From: Cryobacterium lactosi
GTDB taxonomy: Bacteria; Actinomycetota; Actinomycetes; Actinomycetales; Microbacteriaceae
DNA: 64,000 nucleotides
Reading direction: 5' to 3'
NCBI RefSeq assembly: GCF_004403945.1
Contig: NZ_SOHM01000022.1
Span: 59,400-123,399 of the forward strand
Position numbers and translations under genes: made by a program. The notes under the pieces were generated by a model, which worked only from the letters and a program-made list of their open reading frames with translations, was not told the DNA's origin and ran no database searches. Positions within the stretch are counted from its first letter, which is position 1. The number at the start of each line of letters is the position of its first letter. Below, one piece after another: positions 41,668-50,249 of the stretch.

Positions 41668-42162
41668 ATGTCGGATGCACAGGAACGAGATGACCAGATC
41701 ACCGAGCTGGCACGACGGATCGGGCAGCTTGCATCGGCCGATCGTTCGACGGTTGTCGTGGCCGAGTCTCTCACGGCCGGTCGGATCGCTCAGGCGCTCG
41801 GAGCAGCACCGGCGTCGTCGGGCTGGTTCGGCGGAGGTGTGATCGCGTATCAGAACAACACGAAGTTCCGGCTCTTGGGCGTCAATCCAGGGCCGGTCAT
41901 CTCGGGTGAATGCGCGGAGCAGATGGCCAAGGGAGTGCTGGAGAGCATCGGAGCGGACGTGAGCGTGTCGGTGATCGGTGTCGGTGGCCCGGGACCCGAG
42001 GAGGGGTACCCTGCCGGGACGGTTTTCATCAGCGTCGGTTCCCGGTGCACTGTGCGCACATTCTCCTACGCGTTTTCAGGTTCACCCGAGGATGTCGTCG
42101 GTCTCAGCGCCCTCCGCGCGCTGACTCATCTCAAGGACATTCTCCTGGAAAAGGACTCCTGA
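41668..42162 (+). CDS. CinA C-terminal (PncC-like) domain protein
   Basis: 164 residues, started at ATG 41668 by its GGGAGG ribosome site. Conserved CinA-C blocks are STVVVAESLTAGRIAQAL (residues about 29-46), SSGWFGGGVIAYQNNTKFRLLGV and SVIGVGGPGPEEGYPAGTVFISV. Stand-alone CinA-C proteins are often nicotinamide-nucleotide amidases, turning NMN into NaMN for NAD recycling. The GGPG(P/G)xxxxPxGTV loop is kept, so activity is plausible. It may link to the NAD(P)HX dehydratase further along in metabolite repair, an inference. Confidence 0.87.
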   Translation: MSDAQERDDQITELARRIGQLASADRSTVVVAESLTAGRIAQALGAAPASSGWFGGGVIAYQNNTKFRLLGVNPGPVISGECAEQMAKGVLESIGADVSVSVIGVGGPGPEEGYPAGTVFISVGSRCTVRTFSYAFSGSPEDVVGLSALRALTHLKDILLEKDS

Positions 42163-42238
42163 GCTCACCCGACGAAGCGGTCCGGGGTGGAGCTGAGCGC
42201 CCTCGGTCGACGCACTCATCCGCCTGGGTGTCCTTCCC

Positions 42239-43414
42239 TCACGGGGTCAGGACCACCTTGATGCATCCCTTCTCCTTCTTCTGGAACAGGTCGTACATCT
42301 CCGAAGCCCGCTGAAGTGGCACCCGGTGGGTCACCAGGTCCTCGACGCCGAGCGGATCGGCCGGGTCCTCGACCAGGGGGACCAGGTCGTCGAGCCAGTG
42401 CTGCACGTTGCACTGGCCCATCCGGATGCTCACCTGTTTGTCGAAGAGCGACTTCATCGGTGTGGGGTCGGCCTCGCCGGCGTAGACGCCGCTCAGAGAC
42501 ACCGTGCCGCCGCGGCGCACCGCGTCGAAGGCGAGGTGCATGGCGTTCAGGCGGTCGACCCCTCCGGTGTTCATGACCTTCTGCGCCACGGCATCCGGCA
42601 GCAGCCCGACCGCCGCCTGGGCGAACCCGGCACCGGGGGAGCCGTGGGCTTCCAGGCCGACGGCATCCACCACGGAGTCCGGACCGCGTCCGTCGGTACG
42701 CTCCCGCAGTTGCTCCAGCACGTCCTCCGTGAGGTCCAGTGTTTCAACACCGTAGCGCTCGGCCATCAGGCGGCGCTCTGGGACCGGGTCGACCGCGATC
42801 ACCCGGTGGCCGAGGTGCCGGCCGATCCTGCTGGTGAACTGACCCACGGGCCCCAGCCCGAGAACGCCGAGAACGCCGTCTTCTGGCAGGTTGGCATAGG
42901 CGACTCCCTGCCAGGCAGTGGGCAGGATGTCGCTGAGGAACAGGTAGCGGTCGTCGGGCAGGTCGTGACCGACCTTTCGCGCGTTGAAGTCGGCCAGGGG
43001 CACCCTCAACCGCTCCGCCTGACCACCCGGCACCGAGCCGTACAGCTCGGTATACCCATAGAGAGAAGCCCCGCTGTCGTGAGCGCGGTTCTGCGTGGTC
43101 TCGCACTGGGTAGTCAGGCCCCGCACGCACATGTAGCACTCGCCGCACGCGATCACGAAGGGGATGACGACCCTGTCTCCGGGCTGCAGGGTCTGCACCG
43201 CAGATCCCACCTCCTCGACCACGCCCATGGACTCGTGGCCGAGGATGTCACCGGGCTTCAGGAACGGCCCGAAGATCTCGTACAGGTGCAGGTCGGAGCC
43301 GCAGATGGCCGTCGAGGTGATGCGGATGACCACGTCGGTCGGCTTCTGGATGACGGGGTCGGGCACTTCCTCGACGGTCACCCGCCGTTTGCCCTGCCAG
43401 GTGAGGGCCTTCAT
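42239..43414 (-). CDS. Zinc-dependent alcohol dehydrogenase, glutathione-independent formaldehyde dehydrogenase type
   Basis: 391 residues. Start ATG 43414 overlaps the stop of the catalase gene (ATGA). ICGSDLHLYE holds the catalytic zinc cysteine, GHESMGVVEEVG the GHE motif. The structural-zinc loop reads CGECYMCVRGLTTQCE, with three clear cysteines plus one after a longer gap. The NAD site is GVLGLGPVGQFTSRIG. The long insertion and the C-terminal MGQCNVQHWLDDLVPLV match threonine-dehydrogenase/formaldehyde-dehydrogenase-like members common in stress loci. It oxidises an alcohol or aldehyde with NAD; the substrate is unknown. Confidence 0.88.
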   Translation of the reverse strand: MKALTWQGKRRVTVEEVPDPVIQKPTDVVIRITSTAICGSDLHLYEIFGPFLKPGDILGHESMGVVEEVGSAVQTLQPGDRVVIPFVIACGECYMCVRGLTTQCETTQNRAHDSGASLYGYTELYGSVPGGQAERLRVPLADFNARKVGHDLPDDRYLFLSDILPTAWQGVAYANLPEDGVLGVLGLGPVGQFTSRIGRHLGHRVIAVDPVPERRLMAERYGVETLDLTEDVLEQLRERTDGRGPDSVVDAVGLEAHGSPGAGFAQAAVGLLPDAVAQKVMNTGGVDRLNAMHLAFDAVRRGGTVSLSGVYAGEADPTPMKSLFDKQVSIRMGQCNVQHWLDDLVPLVEDPADPLGVEDLVTHRVPLQRASEMYDLFQKKEKGCIKVVLTP

Positions 43415-44367
43415 TTCGGTGCGACAGGCCCGTAGGACACGTCGACCTCGGCCATCTCCATGTCGGCGGTGGCCTGGATCAGTTCCATCAGGGCCGGGTC
43501 CAGACCGGGAGCGAACTCCTCCATCCGCTCGCCGGCGATCGTCGAGGGCACACCCTCTGGGGCCTGTTCGTCGGCGATGAGGTTGGTGCCGTCCTTCGAG
43601 GGGGACATGCCCTGGTAGATCTTGCCTGCCTCGGACTGGCCGGCGAGGTCGAAGGTGTATTGCTTGCTGTGCAGGTTCAGATCGAGCAGCTTCTTCACCT
43701 CCGGGAACTTCTCCGCGTTGGTCTTGGGGATCGGCAGCAGGGTGTTCCAGTGCACGCCGAGGGTCTCCAGTGCCTTCGCGTAGGCGTTCTCGTGGGCCTG
43801 GTCGCGAACGATCAGGTACGACAGGGTGGAGCGGGCGGTCTTGTTGTCGGTCATCTCGTAGATGCGGCACTTCTGCAGCCGGCCCGTGGACTCCAGCATC
43901 AGGTTGTAGAGCAGGTCGAGCACGAGATTGCCGGAATTGTAGACGTAGCTGCCGCTCCACGGGTTGCCCACGGCGTCCACAGGCAGAGCGCCCTGCGCAC
44001 CGACGAGGTAGTGGTGGATGTTGCTGTGGTCGAGGGCGATCTCGAGCGGAATCGCCCCGCCGGAGCCGGCCTTGTCGAGCGGATCGGTGACTTTGCCGTT
44101 GTACCGCGGAGACCCATCCAGGAGCCGGGAAATCGTGGTGCCGATGAGTTCGACGTGGCTGATTTCCTCCGTGCCGATCCCCTGGATCAGGTCACGGTAC
44201 GGCTTCGCGGCGGGACCGCGGAAGTTCATCGACTGGAAGAGGTACTGCATCATGGTGCGCATCTCGCCGAATTGTCCGCCGAGGCCTTCCTGCAACGCGT
44301 TGGCCGCTGCCGGGTCCGGCTCGTCCTGGGCGATGTCATGGATGAGTCGCTGCACGTGGAAATACAT
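43411..44367 (-). CDS. Manganese (non-haem) catalase
   Basis: 318 residues from ATG 44367 (MYFHVQRLIHDIA). The dimanganese ligands are recognisable: a Glu in the first helix segment, GGQFGEMRTMMQYLFQSMNFRG near residues 30-51, GTEEISHVELIGTTI (ExxH, near 67-81), an LESTGRLQKCRIYEM block and RDQAHENAYAKALE (ExxH-like). It disproportionates hydrogen peroxide in the cytosol. The stop overlaps the downstream dehydrogenase, so both are one operon. Residual tail residues are typical for KatN-like proteins. Firm family call. Confidence 0.94.
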   Translation of the reverse strand: MYFHVQRLIHDIAQDEPDPAAANALQEGLGGQFGEMRTMMQYLFQSMNFRGPAAKPYRDLIQGIGTEEISHVELIGTTISRLLDGSPRYNGKVTDPLDKAGSGGAIPLEIALDHSNIHHYLVGAQGALPVDAVGNPWSGSYVYNSGNLVLDLLYNLMLESTGRLQKCRIYEMTDNKTARSTLSYLIVRDQAHENAYAKALETLGVHWNTLLPIPKTNAEKFPEVKKLLDLNLHSKQYTFDLAGQSEAGKIYQGMSPSKDGTNLIADEQAPEGVPSTIAGERMEEFAPGLDPALMELIQATADMEMAEVDVSYGPVAPK

Positions 44368-44434
44368 AGGGGATCCCTTCGTCGTTGTTGCGAGTCGATG
44401 CTGTGCGGTATTGCGGTGCTGCTTCAGCGGCTTC

Positions 44435-45502
44435 TTAGCGCTTCTTCGTGGAGCTCTCGGCGGCTTGAGTGCGGATCCGTCGTCCGTCGGCCACGTCGGC
44501 CCGTTCCTTTTCGGCGGCCTTGTCGCTCTTGCGGGTGTCCCGCGGGGGCAGCTGGATGTCCTCCTCCGCGGCGATGCCGGCCTGGAGCTGCCGGCCCCTC
44601 TCGAGTTCAGCGTCGAACTCGGCGCCGAAGAGCAGGGCCAGATTGGCGATCCAGAGCCAGAGGAGGAATACGATGACGCCGGCCAACGACCCATAGGTTC
44701 TGTCGTAGTTGGAGAAGTTGGTGATGTAGAGCCCGAACAGGAACGATGCGATCACCAGGGTGATCAGCGCGAGCAGCGCGCCCAGGCTGATCCAGCGGAA
44801 CTTGGGCTGCTTGGCGTTCGGGGTGGCGTAATAGAGGATCGCGATGATCAGCACTACGGCCAGCGCCAGGATCGGCCACTTCGCGATGGACCAGACGATC
44901 TGCACGGTCTCGCCGAGGCCGAGGGCGCTACCCACGGCATCCGTGACGGGACCGGACACGATCAGGATCACGAGCATGATCAAGATCAGGAGGATGGTGA
45001 CGATCGTCACGAACAGCTGCATCGGGCGCAGCTTCCAGAACGGCCGGCCCTCTTCGATCTCGTAGATCCGGTTCATGGCCCGGCTGAACGCGCCGACGTA
45101 GCCGGATGCCGACCAGATGGCCAGCACGATACCGAAGATCAGGGCGAACCCGGCGGACGGCGACGAACTGAACTGCTCGAGTGGTTCGCGCAGCACGTCG
45201 GCCGTGCCGCCGGGAGCCACCTGGTTGACGAGGTTGAGAATGGTGTCCACGGACCGCTCGCCCTGGCCGAAAACGCCCAGCAGCGAGATCAACGCGATCA
45301 GCGCCGGGAACAGCGCCAGCACGGCGTAGTAGGTCAGCGCCGCCGCGATATCGGTGCACTGGTCAGCGGTGAATTCGCGCTGAGTCTTTTTCAGCGCGTA
45401 CTTCCAGGACGGCTTGCTCACCTCGCCCGGCGAATCCGGCTTGCGGGGATCGTCGGGCGAGGGAGCGTGGGCGTCCTTCTCACGGGTGTCGTTGCGGGCC
45501 AC
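44435..45502 (-). CDS. YihY/BrkB-family membrane protein
   Basis: 355 residues. A charged N-terminus (about 1-30) leads to SWKYALKKTQREFTADQCTDIAAALTYYAVLALFPALIALISLLGVFGQ, the YihY/BrkB start. Six membrane helices follow, with AIWSASGYVGAFSRAMNRIYEIEEGRPFWKLRPMQL (about 128-163) and a YGSLAGVIVFLLWLWIANLALLFGAEFDAELERGR block near the end, both diagnostic. The start is a GTG with GAGGAG upstream. The family is annotated from serum-resistance work and old RNase BN confusion; its true role is unresolved. It lies with catalase and DUF3618 genes. Confidence 0.92.
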   Translation of the reverse strand: MARNDTREKDAHAPSPDDPRKPDSPGEVSKPSWKYALKKTQREFTADQCTDIAAALTYYAVLALFPALIALISLLGVFGQGERSVDTILNLVNQVAPGGTADVLREPLEQFSSSPSAGFALIFGIVLAIWSASGYVGAFSRAMNRIYEIEEGRPFWKLRPMQLFVTIVTILLILIMLVILIVSGPVTDAVGSALGLGETVQIVWSIAKWPILALAVVLIIAILYYATPNAKQPKFRWISLGALLALITLVIASFLFGLYITNFSNYDRTYGSLAGVIVFLLWLWIANLALLFGAEFDAELERGRQLQAGIAAEEDIQLPPRDTRKSDKAAEKERADVADGRRIRTQAAESSTKKR

Positions 45503-45549
45503 CGGAACATCTCCTCGTTCTCGTTGTGCGGATGGTGCAGGCTCCGCAG

Positions 45550-46125
45550 TTAGACGGTGCCCTGGCCGGCGTGCTTGGCCGCGTCACGCACCTCGTCGGC
45601 GGACGAGGTGGTTTCGGACTTCACGGTGTCGGCGGCATCCGTCGCGGTGCCCTTGACGGCGTCGGCGGCGTCGGCGAGGGGCTGCTTGAGGTTCTCGCCC
45701 ATGTCCTTGGCGGCGTCCTTGACCTCGCTCACCAGCGGCTCCGCGGCCTCCTTCACGTTGGCCGCGACCTTCTTCTCGACGGTGCTGGCCGGGAGCAGCG
45801 ACGACGCCAGCCAGCCGACACCGAACGCGATCAGGCCCACCGCAAGCGGGTTGCCCTTGACCTGGGAGACCGCGTTGTGCGCGCTGCCCGACACGCCGTC
45901 GGCCGCTCCGCCGATGGAGTCGCCGACGTCTGAAGCTGTGCCCATGACCTTGTCCTTCGCAGAGTTGAAAACGCCTTTGACCTTGTCTTTCTGGCGGTCC
46001 ATGATCTTGCCCGGCGTCACCTTGTCGGCCAAGGCATCTACGTCGGCGCCCAGGCCACGGCGAGTCTGTTCGATCTGCTCCCGCAGGACCTCGGGGTCGG
46101 AGCTTGTGGTGTCGTAGTTGCTCAT
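45550..46125 (-). CDS. DUF3618-domain protein with amphipathic repeats
   Basis: 191 residues. Residues about 9-55 match DUF3618 (DPEVLREQIEQTRRGLGADVDALADKVTPGKIMDRQ). A single membrane helix PLAVGLIAFGVGWLASSLL lies near 94-112. The rest is Ala/Asp/Lys-rich, heptad-like sequence (VKEAAEPLVSEVKDAAKDMGENLKQ), probably an extended helix at the membrane. It is the last gene of a three-gene operon, its start overlapping the holin-like gene by 4 nt. Such proteins are common in actinobacterial stress loci; role unknown. Confidence 0.88.
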   Translation of the reverse strand: MSNYDTTSSDPEVLREQIEQTRRGLGADVDALADKVTPGKIMDRQKDKVKGVFNSAKDKVMGTASDVGDSIGGAADGVSGSAHNAVSQVKGNPLAVGLIAFGVGWLASSLLPASTVEKKVAANVKEAAEPLVSEVKDAAKDMGENLKQPLADAADAVKGTATDAADTVKSETTSSADEVRDAAKHAGQGTV

Positions 46126-46538
46126 CGGTTTTCCTCGTTTCGTTTCAGTGCATCTGGAATGTGCTTCAGGGAGTCGACGGTCTCGGGCGCGCCCTTGATG
46201 GCCTTCATCTCCTTGCGGCCGAGAACAAAGAGCACCGCGGCAACAATGCCCCAGACGACGGCGACGATCACGGCCGCCCAGGCGATGTCGATGACGTGCC
46301 CGAGGCCCCACCACGCGGCGAAGGACAGGAAGAGCACGGTGAGGTGACCGGCATAACCGGCCCCGCCGAGCATCCCGGCGCCCTTGCCGGCGCGGGTGGC
46401 TGACTGCCTGACCTCCGCCTTGGCCAGCTCGACCTCCTGGCGCATCAGCACGGAGACATCGCGGGTGACCTCGCTGAGAAGGTCGCCGAGCGAGGTGTCT
46501 GCCGCCTTGCGTTCAGATGGGGTGGGCAGGTCACTCAT
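46122..46538 (-). CDS. Phage-holin-like membrane protein (superfamily III type)
   Basis: 138 residues. The N-terminal amphipathic part SLGDLLSEVTRDVSVLMRQEVELAKAEVRQ is the conserved start of the Phage_holin_3_6 family; two membrane helices follow (GYAGHLTVLFLSFAAWWGLG, AAVIVAVVWGIVAAVLFVLG). Despite the name these are usually chromosomal and no other phage gene is near. It overlaps both neighbours (8 and 4 nt), which fixes it in an operon with the DUF3618 gene and the gene at 46531. Confidence 0.9.
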   Translation of the reverse strand: MSDLPTPSERKAADTSLGDLLSEVTRDVSVLMRQEVELAKAEVRQSATRAGKGAGMLGGAGYAGHLTVLFLSFAAWWGLGHVIDIAWAAVIVAVVWGIVAAVLFVLGRKEMKAIKGAPETVDSLKHIPDALKRNEENR

Positions 46539-47277
46539 TGCGGTTCTCCTGGTATTCGGGGTAGTCCGCCGCGAGCGGGGTCCCCACGCCGGTCGGTGCA
46601 GCGGGCGGGATCCCGGTGGTCGTCGGAATTCCGGTGCCGGTCGGAGTGCCTACGCCGCTCTGGGCGCCTCCGCCGGTCGGGGTACCGACCCCGGTCGGAG
46701 CGCCGCTGCCCGTGGATGCGCCGCCATCGGAGGACTCCTTGCTCTCGGCGACCACTGAACGGGTCAGGCGCCCGGCCAGCACCCCGGCAACGGCCGCGAC
46801 GGCGATGAACGTGCCAGGACGACGACGGGCGAAGCCCTTCACCTCATCGAGGAGTGATCCAGGATCGCGCTGGTCGAGCCAGTCTGCGACTCCCGCGGCC
46901 CGAGAGGCCGCCTGGTGGGCCAGATCGCTGGCCACGCCCTGGGTCTCGGACGAATCTGCCATCGAGCCCAACTCGTCGCCGAGTGTGCGAAGGCCGGATG
47001 CGACGCGCTTCTGTTGTGTTGCCGCCTGGTCGGCGAGTTCGCCCTGTGTCTGCCGGTACAGATCCTTGGCTTGCTGCTTGGTCTCGCTGCCCACGCGGTG
47101 AATCTCGTCCTTGGCAACGCCGGCAACGTGCTGGCCGGCGGCGACGGAGGTGTCTTTGACCTCGGCGGCGCGCTCCGACGGCACGGTCCCGGACGCGGTG
47201 CCTGAGCCAGAGCCGGACGACGCGCCGGACTCGAGATCTGGGGTGCCGGGTGTGGAGGTTGGATAGGTGTTCGACAT
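46531..47277 (-). CDS. Hypothetical helical membrane protein, first gene of the DUF3618 operon
   Basis: 248 residues with an AAGGAG ribosome site. A Ser/Gly/Thr-rich start is followed by a long amphipathic helical part (VAKDEIHRVGSETKQQAKDLYRQTQGELADQAATQQ) resembling late-embryogenesis-abundant or apolipoprotein-like helices. One membrane helix (RRRPGTFIAVAAVAGVLAGRL, about 150-170) follows. The C-terminus is a low-complexity Pro/Gly/Thr tail of GVGTPTG-type units. It looks like a desiccation or envelope stress protein by composition; the function is unproven. Confidence 0.8.
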   Translation of the reverse strand: MSNTYPTSTPGTPDLESGASSGSGSGTASGTVPSERAAEVKDTSVAAGQHVAGVAKDEIHRVGSETKQQAKDLYRQTQGELADQAATQQKRVASGLRTLGDELGSMADSSETQGVASDLAHQAASRAAGVADWLDQRDPGSLLDEVKGFARRRPGTFIAVAAVAGVLAGRLTRSVVAESKESSDGGASTGSGAPTGVGTPTGGGAQSGVGTPTGTGIPTTTGIPPAAPTGVGTPLAADYPEYQENRNE

Positions 47278-47655
47278 GACTCTCCTTGAGAAATCGATGT
47301 GTGTGAGACGCCGACCATCGACGTCTGTGCCGTGATGGAAATATCTTCTGGCGGCGATAGCCCAATTTCAAGCACTCTGAGAGAACCCGCGAACATTGCT
47401 TTTTTTCGTGACGAAAAGGCGATTCCGCCGTCTATTAAGGCTTTCGGGGTATCGCCCCGGAGCCGTCGGAGGGGGTAGCGGTAGCCCCGGATTGAGGGTA
47501 TTTTGCGCCGCCGACTCCGGCAGAAAAGTTCAACGAACAGCGTGACGTTGTCTCGGATTCCCTCGTCTACGAGGTAGGCCGGACGTCGTATCCGACGCGC
47601 AGATCGGCTGCACGCCATCGTTCCAACCCGGCACCATCGTTTGAAGGAGAACCTC
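47278..47655. other. Divergent promoter region between the DUF3618 operon and the membrane-protein gene
   Basis: 378 bp without a supported gene. It contains an AT-rich stretch (47399-47407, T run) and three GGGTA motifs on the plus strand (47447-47451, 47473-47477, 47496-47500) that resemble -10 boxes of SigB/SigF-type promoters, but no matching GTTT -35 box was found. Frames across it are shadows. Confidence 0.4.
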
Positions 47656-48312
47656 ATGACGTCAGCGCAGAACGAACCAGTTCAGAGCCCCCGCCCTGTC
47701 GCGGACGGCACCGAACCTGTCGCCCACGCGGCCACCAGCGGTCACACCGTTCGCGAGGATGTCGTCGCCAGGGAGAAGAGCCAGTTCGGCGGAATGCAGT
47801 TCTTCACAGCCTTCTTCGGCTGGCTCACTGCCACAGGGGCAGCGGTGCTGCTCACCGCGCTGGTCGCCGGCGCCGGGGCTGCCGTGGGACTCGGAAATCA
47901 GGCCGACCCTGAACAGACCACCCAAGCCGCGGCCGAGAACGCGGCGACGGTCGGTCTGATCGGCGCGATCGCCCTGGGCGTGGTGGTTTTCGTGGCGTAC
48001 TTCTGCGGCGGCTACGTCGCCGGCCGGATGGCCCGGTTCAGCGGTGCCAAGCAGGGGATCGCCGTGTGGCTCTGGGCATTGATCGTCGCCGTGGTGCTGG
48101 CTATCGTTGGCGCGATAGCGGGCAGCCAGTTCAACGCGCTGGCCGACCTGAACAGCTTCCCCCGCATTCCCATCAACGAGGGCGATCTCGCCCTGGGAAG
48201 CATCATCACCGCCATCGCGATCGCCCTCGTCAGCCTCGGCGGCGCGATCCTCGGCGGTCTCGCCGGCATGCGCTACCACCGCAAGGTCGACAAGGCCGGG
48301 CTCGGCCGTTAG
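47656..48312 (+). CDS. Four-helix membrane protein of unknown function
   Basis: 218 residues from ATG 47656 with AAGGAG upstream. A polar N-terminus of about 45 residues (ending REDVVAREKSQFGGMQFF) precedes four membrane helices: GWLTATGAAVLLTALVAGAGAAVG, AATVGLIGAIALGVVVFVAYFCGGYVAGRM, KQGIAVWLWALIVAVVLAIVGAIAG and LGSIITAIAIALVSLGGAILGGLAG. The C-terminus GMRYHRKVDKAG is basic. The family resembles stress-associated membrane proteins found beside PRC-barrel/DUF2382 genes, as here. Possible co-expression with the gene at 48429. Confidence 0.8.
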   Translation: MTSAQNEPVQSPRPVADGTEPVAHAATSGHTVREDVVAREKSQFGGMQFFTAFFGWLTATGAAVLLTALVAGAGAAVGLGNQADPEQTTQAAAENAATVGLIGAIALGVVVFVAYFCGGYVAGRMARFSGAKQGIAVWLWALIVAVVLAIVGAIAGSQFNALADLNSFPRIPINEGDLALGSIITAIAIALVSLGGAILGGLAGMRYHRKVDKAGLGR

Positions 48313-48428
48313 CGATCCCGCACAGCACCCTCACCAGACCCTCACCAGCGTGGTCCTCAATTCGATCCACCGCCCCACCATCGCCGGGCACCTCGTTCGG
48401 CGTGCGAAGTAGGAAGAGAGAACTGACA

Positions 48429-49328
48429 ATGATCAACACCAACAACATCGATTCCCTCATCGGTGCCAACGTCGTCGACACCGAAGGCCGCAAGGTCGGC
48501 ACCGTCGGCCAGGTGTACCTGGACTCGACCACCAACCAGCCCAGCTGGGTCACGGTCAAGACCGGACTGTTCGGCACCAGCGAATCCTTCGCTCCGCTCG
48601 ACAGCGCCGATTGGACCGGCGAGGAACTCCGCATCGGCTTCGAGAAGGATTTTGTGAAGGATGCCCCCCGCATCGACACCGACGGCTCGCTGGAGAGCGC
48701 CGATGAAGACGCGCTCTACAGGTATTACGGGCTCGCCGGGTCGAACGCCGGCCCAGGCGCCGGCTCCGCAGGCACGTCCGCTGACACCCGCATGGATACC
48801 GGCGCCGGCGACCGTCGCTCGGACGAGTACGACACTGCCAGCACCGACACTGCCCGCACCGACACTGCCGGAACCGACGCTGCCCGCACCGGCACCGCTG
48901 GCTACGACACCGCCGGAGCCGGCACGGACGACGCGATGACCCGCTCCGAGGAGCAGCTGCACGTCGGCACGGAGCGGGTGTCCGCCGGCCGCGCCCGGCT
49001 GCGCAAGCACGTGGTGACGGAGAACCAGACCGTCACGGTGCCGGTGAGTCGCGAAGAGGTCACCCTCGAGCGCGAACCCATCACGGACGCCAATCGCCGC
49101 AGCGCCACCTCCGGCCCCGATCTCACCGAGGACGAGCACGAAGTCCAGCTCACCGAGGAGCGCGTCGTGGTGGACAAGGAGACAGTTCCGGTGGAGCGGG
49201 TTCGCCTCGGAACCGAGACGGTGACCGAGGACCAGCGGGTCTCCGAAGACGTGCGCAAAGAAGAAATCGACTTCGACGAGTCGGGAATCGACGAAAAGCG
49301 CCCGCGTGAGCGCGACGACTCCGTTTAG
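48429..49328 (+). CDS. PRC-barrel and DUF2382 domain stress protein
   Basis: 299 residues. Residues 1-95 form a PRC-barrel (IDSLIGANVVDTEGRKVGTVGQVYLDSTTNQPSWVTVKTGLFG). A low-complexity linker (about 110-170) contains repeated T(D/A)xAxTDTA-type units. Residues about 175-299 are DUF2382 (QLHVGTERVSAGRARLRKHVVTENQTVTVPVSREEV, then EERVVVDKETVPVERVRLG). This architecture is common in Deinococcus and actinobacteria and is tied to stress tolerance, without known mechanism. The linker repeats are also visible at DNA level (48835-48915). Confidence 0.92.
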   Translation: MINTNNIDSLIGANVVDTEGRKVGTVGQVYLDSTTNQPSWVTVKTGLFGTSESFAPLDSADWTGEELRIGFEKDFVKDAPRIDTDGSLESADEDALYRYYGLAGSNAGPGAGSAGTSADTRMDTGAGDRRSDEYDTASTDTARTDTAGTDAARTGTAGYDTAGAGTDDAMTRSEEQLHVGTERVSAGRARLRKHVVTENQTVTVPVSREEVTLEREPITDANRRSATSGPDLTEDEHEVQLTEERVVVDKETVPVERVRLGTETVTEDQRVSEDVRKEEIDFDESGIDEKRPRERDDSV

Positions 49329-49367
49329 AGCCGCATCCGACGGTCCACAACCTCAAGGAGAACCCGC

Positions 49368-50249
49368 ATGAGCAACCAGAGCGAAGACCCCACGACCAAG
49401 TATCACTCCGATGGCTTTCCCAAGCAGGAGCAGGACCAGCCCGGTCTCACCGGTGCCACCGAGCCCCGCCCGGACCACGGCGAAGACACCTACCAGGGCA
49501 GCGGCAAGCTCACCGGCAAGCGCGCCCTCGTCACCGGTGGCGACTCCGGCATCGGCCGCGCAGTCGCCATCGCCTACGCCAGGGAGGGCGCAGACGTCGC
49601 ACTCTCGTATCTGTCCGAGGAGCAGGAGGACGCCGAGGAGACCGCGGCGCTGGTGCGCGCCGCCGGTCGCACCGCTCTGCTGCTGCCGGGCGACATCACC
49701 GAGGAGGGACACTGTATCTCGCTGGTGAACCAGACCGTCGGCGAACTCGGCGGGCTGGACATCCTGGTACTGAATGCGGCCTACCAGGAGAACCGCGACG
49801 GCCTGGAGAACGTCTCCACCAAGGAGTTCGACAGGGTCTTCAAGACCAACCTCTATGCCACGCTCTGGATTGCCAGGGCCGCCATCCCGCACCTGCAACC
49901 GGGATCGTCGATCATCTCCACCACATCCATCCAGGCCTCAAGCCCCTCCCCGCAGCTCATCGACTACGCGATGACCAAGGCCGCCCTGGTGGCGTTCACG
50001 CAGGCGCTCGCCCAGCAGCTCGGTTCCACCGGCGTGCGGGTCAACGCGGTTGCGCCCGGTCCCATCTGGACTCCGCTGATCCCGGCGACCTCGTGGCCAG
50101 ACAAGCTGCCGTCCTTCGGGCAGGACACACCGTTGGGCAGGGCGGGTCAGCCGGCCGAGCTGGCGCCCGCGTACGTGTTCCTCGCCTCCCCGGAGGCGTC
50201 GTACATCTCGGGCGCTGTCGTGCCCGTCACCGGTGGCCGTGGCTTCTGA
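49368..50249 (+). CDS. Short-chain dehydrogenase/reductase, general stress protein 39 type
   Basis: 293 residues with AAGGAG upstream. An N-terminal extension of about 45 residues (MSNQSEDPTTKYHSDGFPKQ start, then QPGLTGATEPRPDHGEDTY) is characteristic of the YhdF/YdaD/GSP39 group. The cofactor motif is ALVTGGDSGIGRAVAIAYA, followed by ILVLNAAYQ. Catalytic residues are in STTSIQASSPSPQLIDYAMTKAA (Ser, YxxxK). The C-terminal PVTGGRGF is typical. Oxidoreductase with unknown substrate, usually induced by general stress. The histidine phosphatase gene overlaps its 3' end by 17 nt. Confidence 0.92.
   Translation: MSNQSEDPTTKYHSDGFPKQEQDQPGLTGATEPRPDHGEDTYQGSGKLTGKRALVTGGDSGIGRAVAIAYAREGADVALSYLSEEQEDAEETAALVRAAGRTALLLPGDITEEGHCISLVNQTVGELGGLDILVLNAAYQENRDGLENVSTKEFDRVFKTNLYATLWIARAAIPHLQPGSSIISTTSIQASSPSPQLIDYAMTKAALVAFTQALAQQLGSTGVRVNAVAPGPIWTPLIPATSWPDKLPSFGQDTPLGRAGQPAELAPAYVFLASPEASYISGAVVPVTGGRGF

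Noticed and set aside
46122..46538. Holin as evidence of a prophage
   Set aside because: This family is widespread on actinobacterial chromosomes and no other phage gene is in the window.
47447..47500. SigB/SigF-type promoters based on three GGGTA motifs
   Set aside because: No GTTT-like -35 element at the right distance for any of them.
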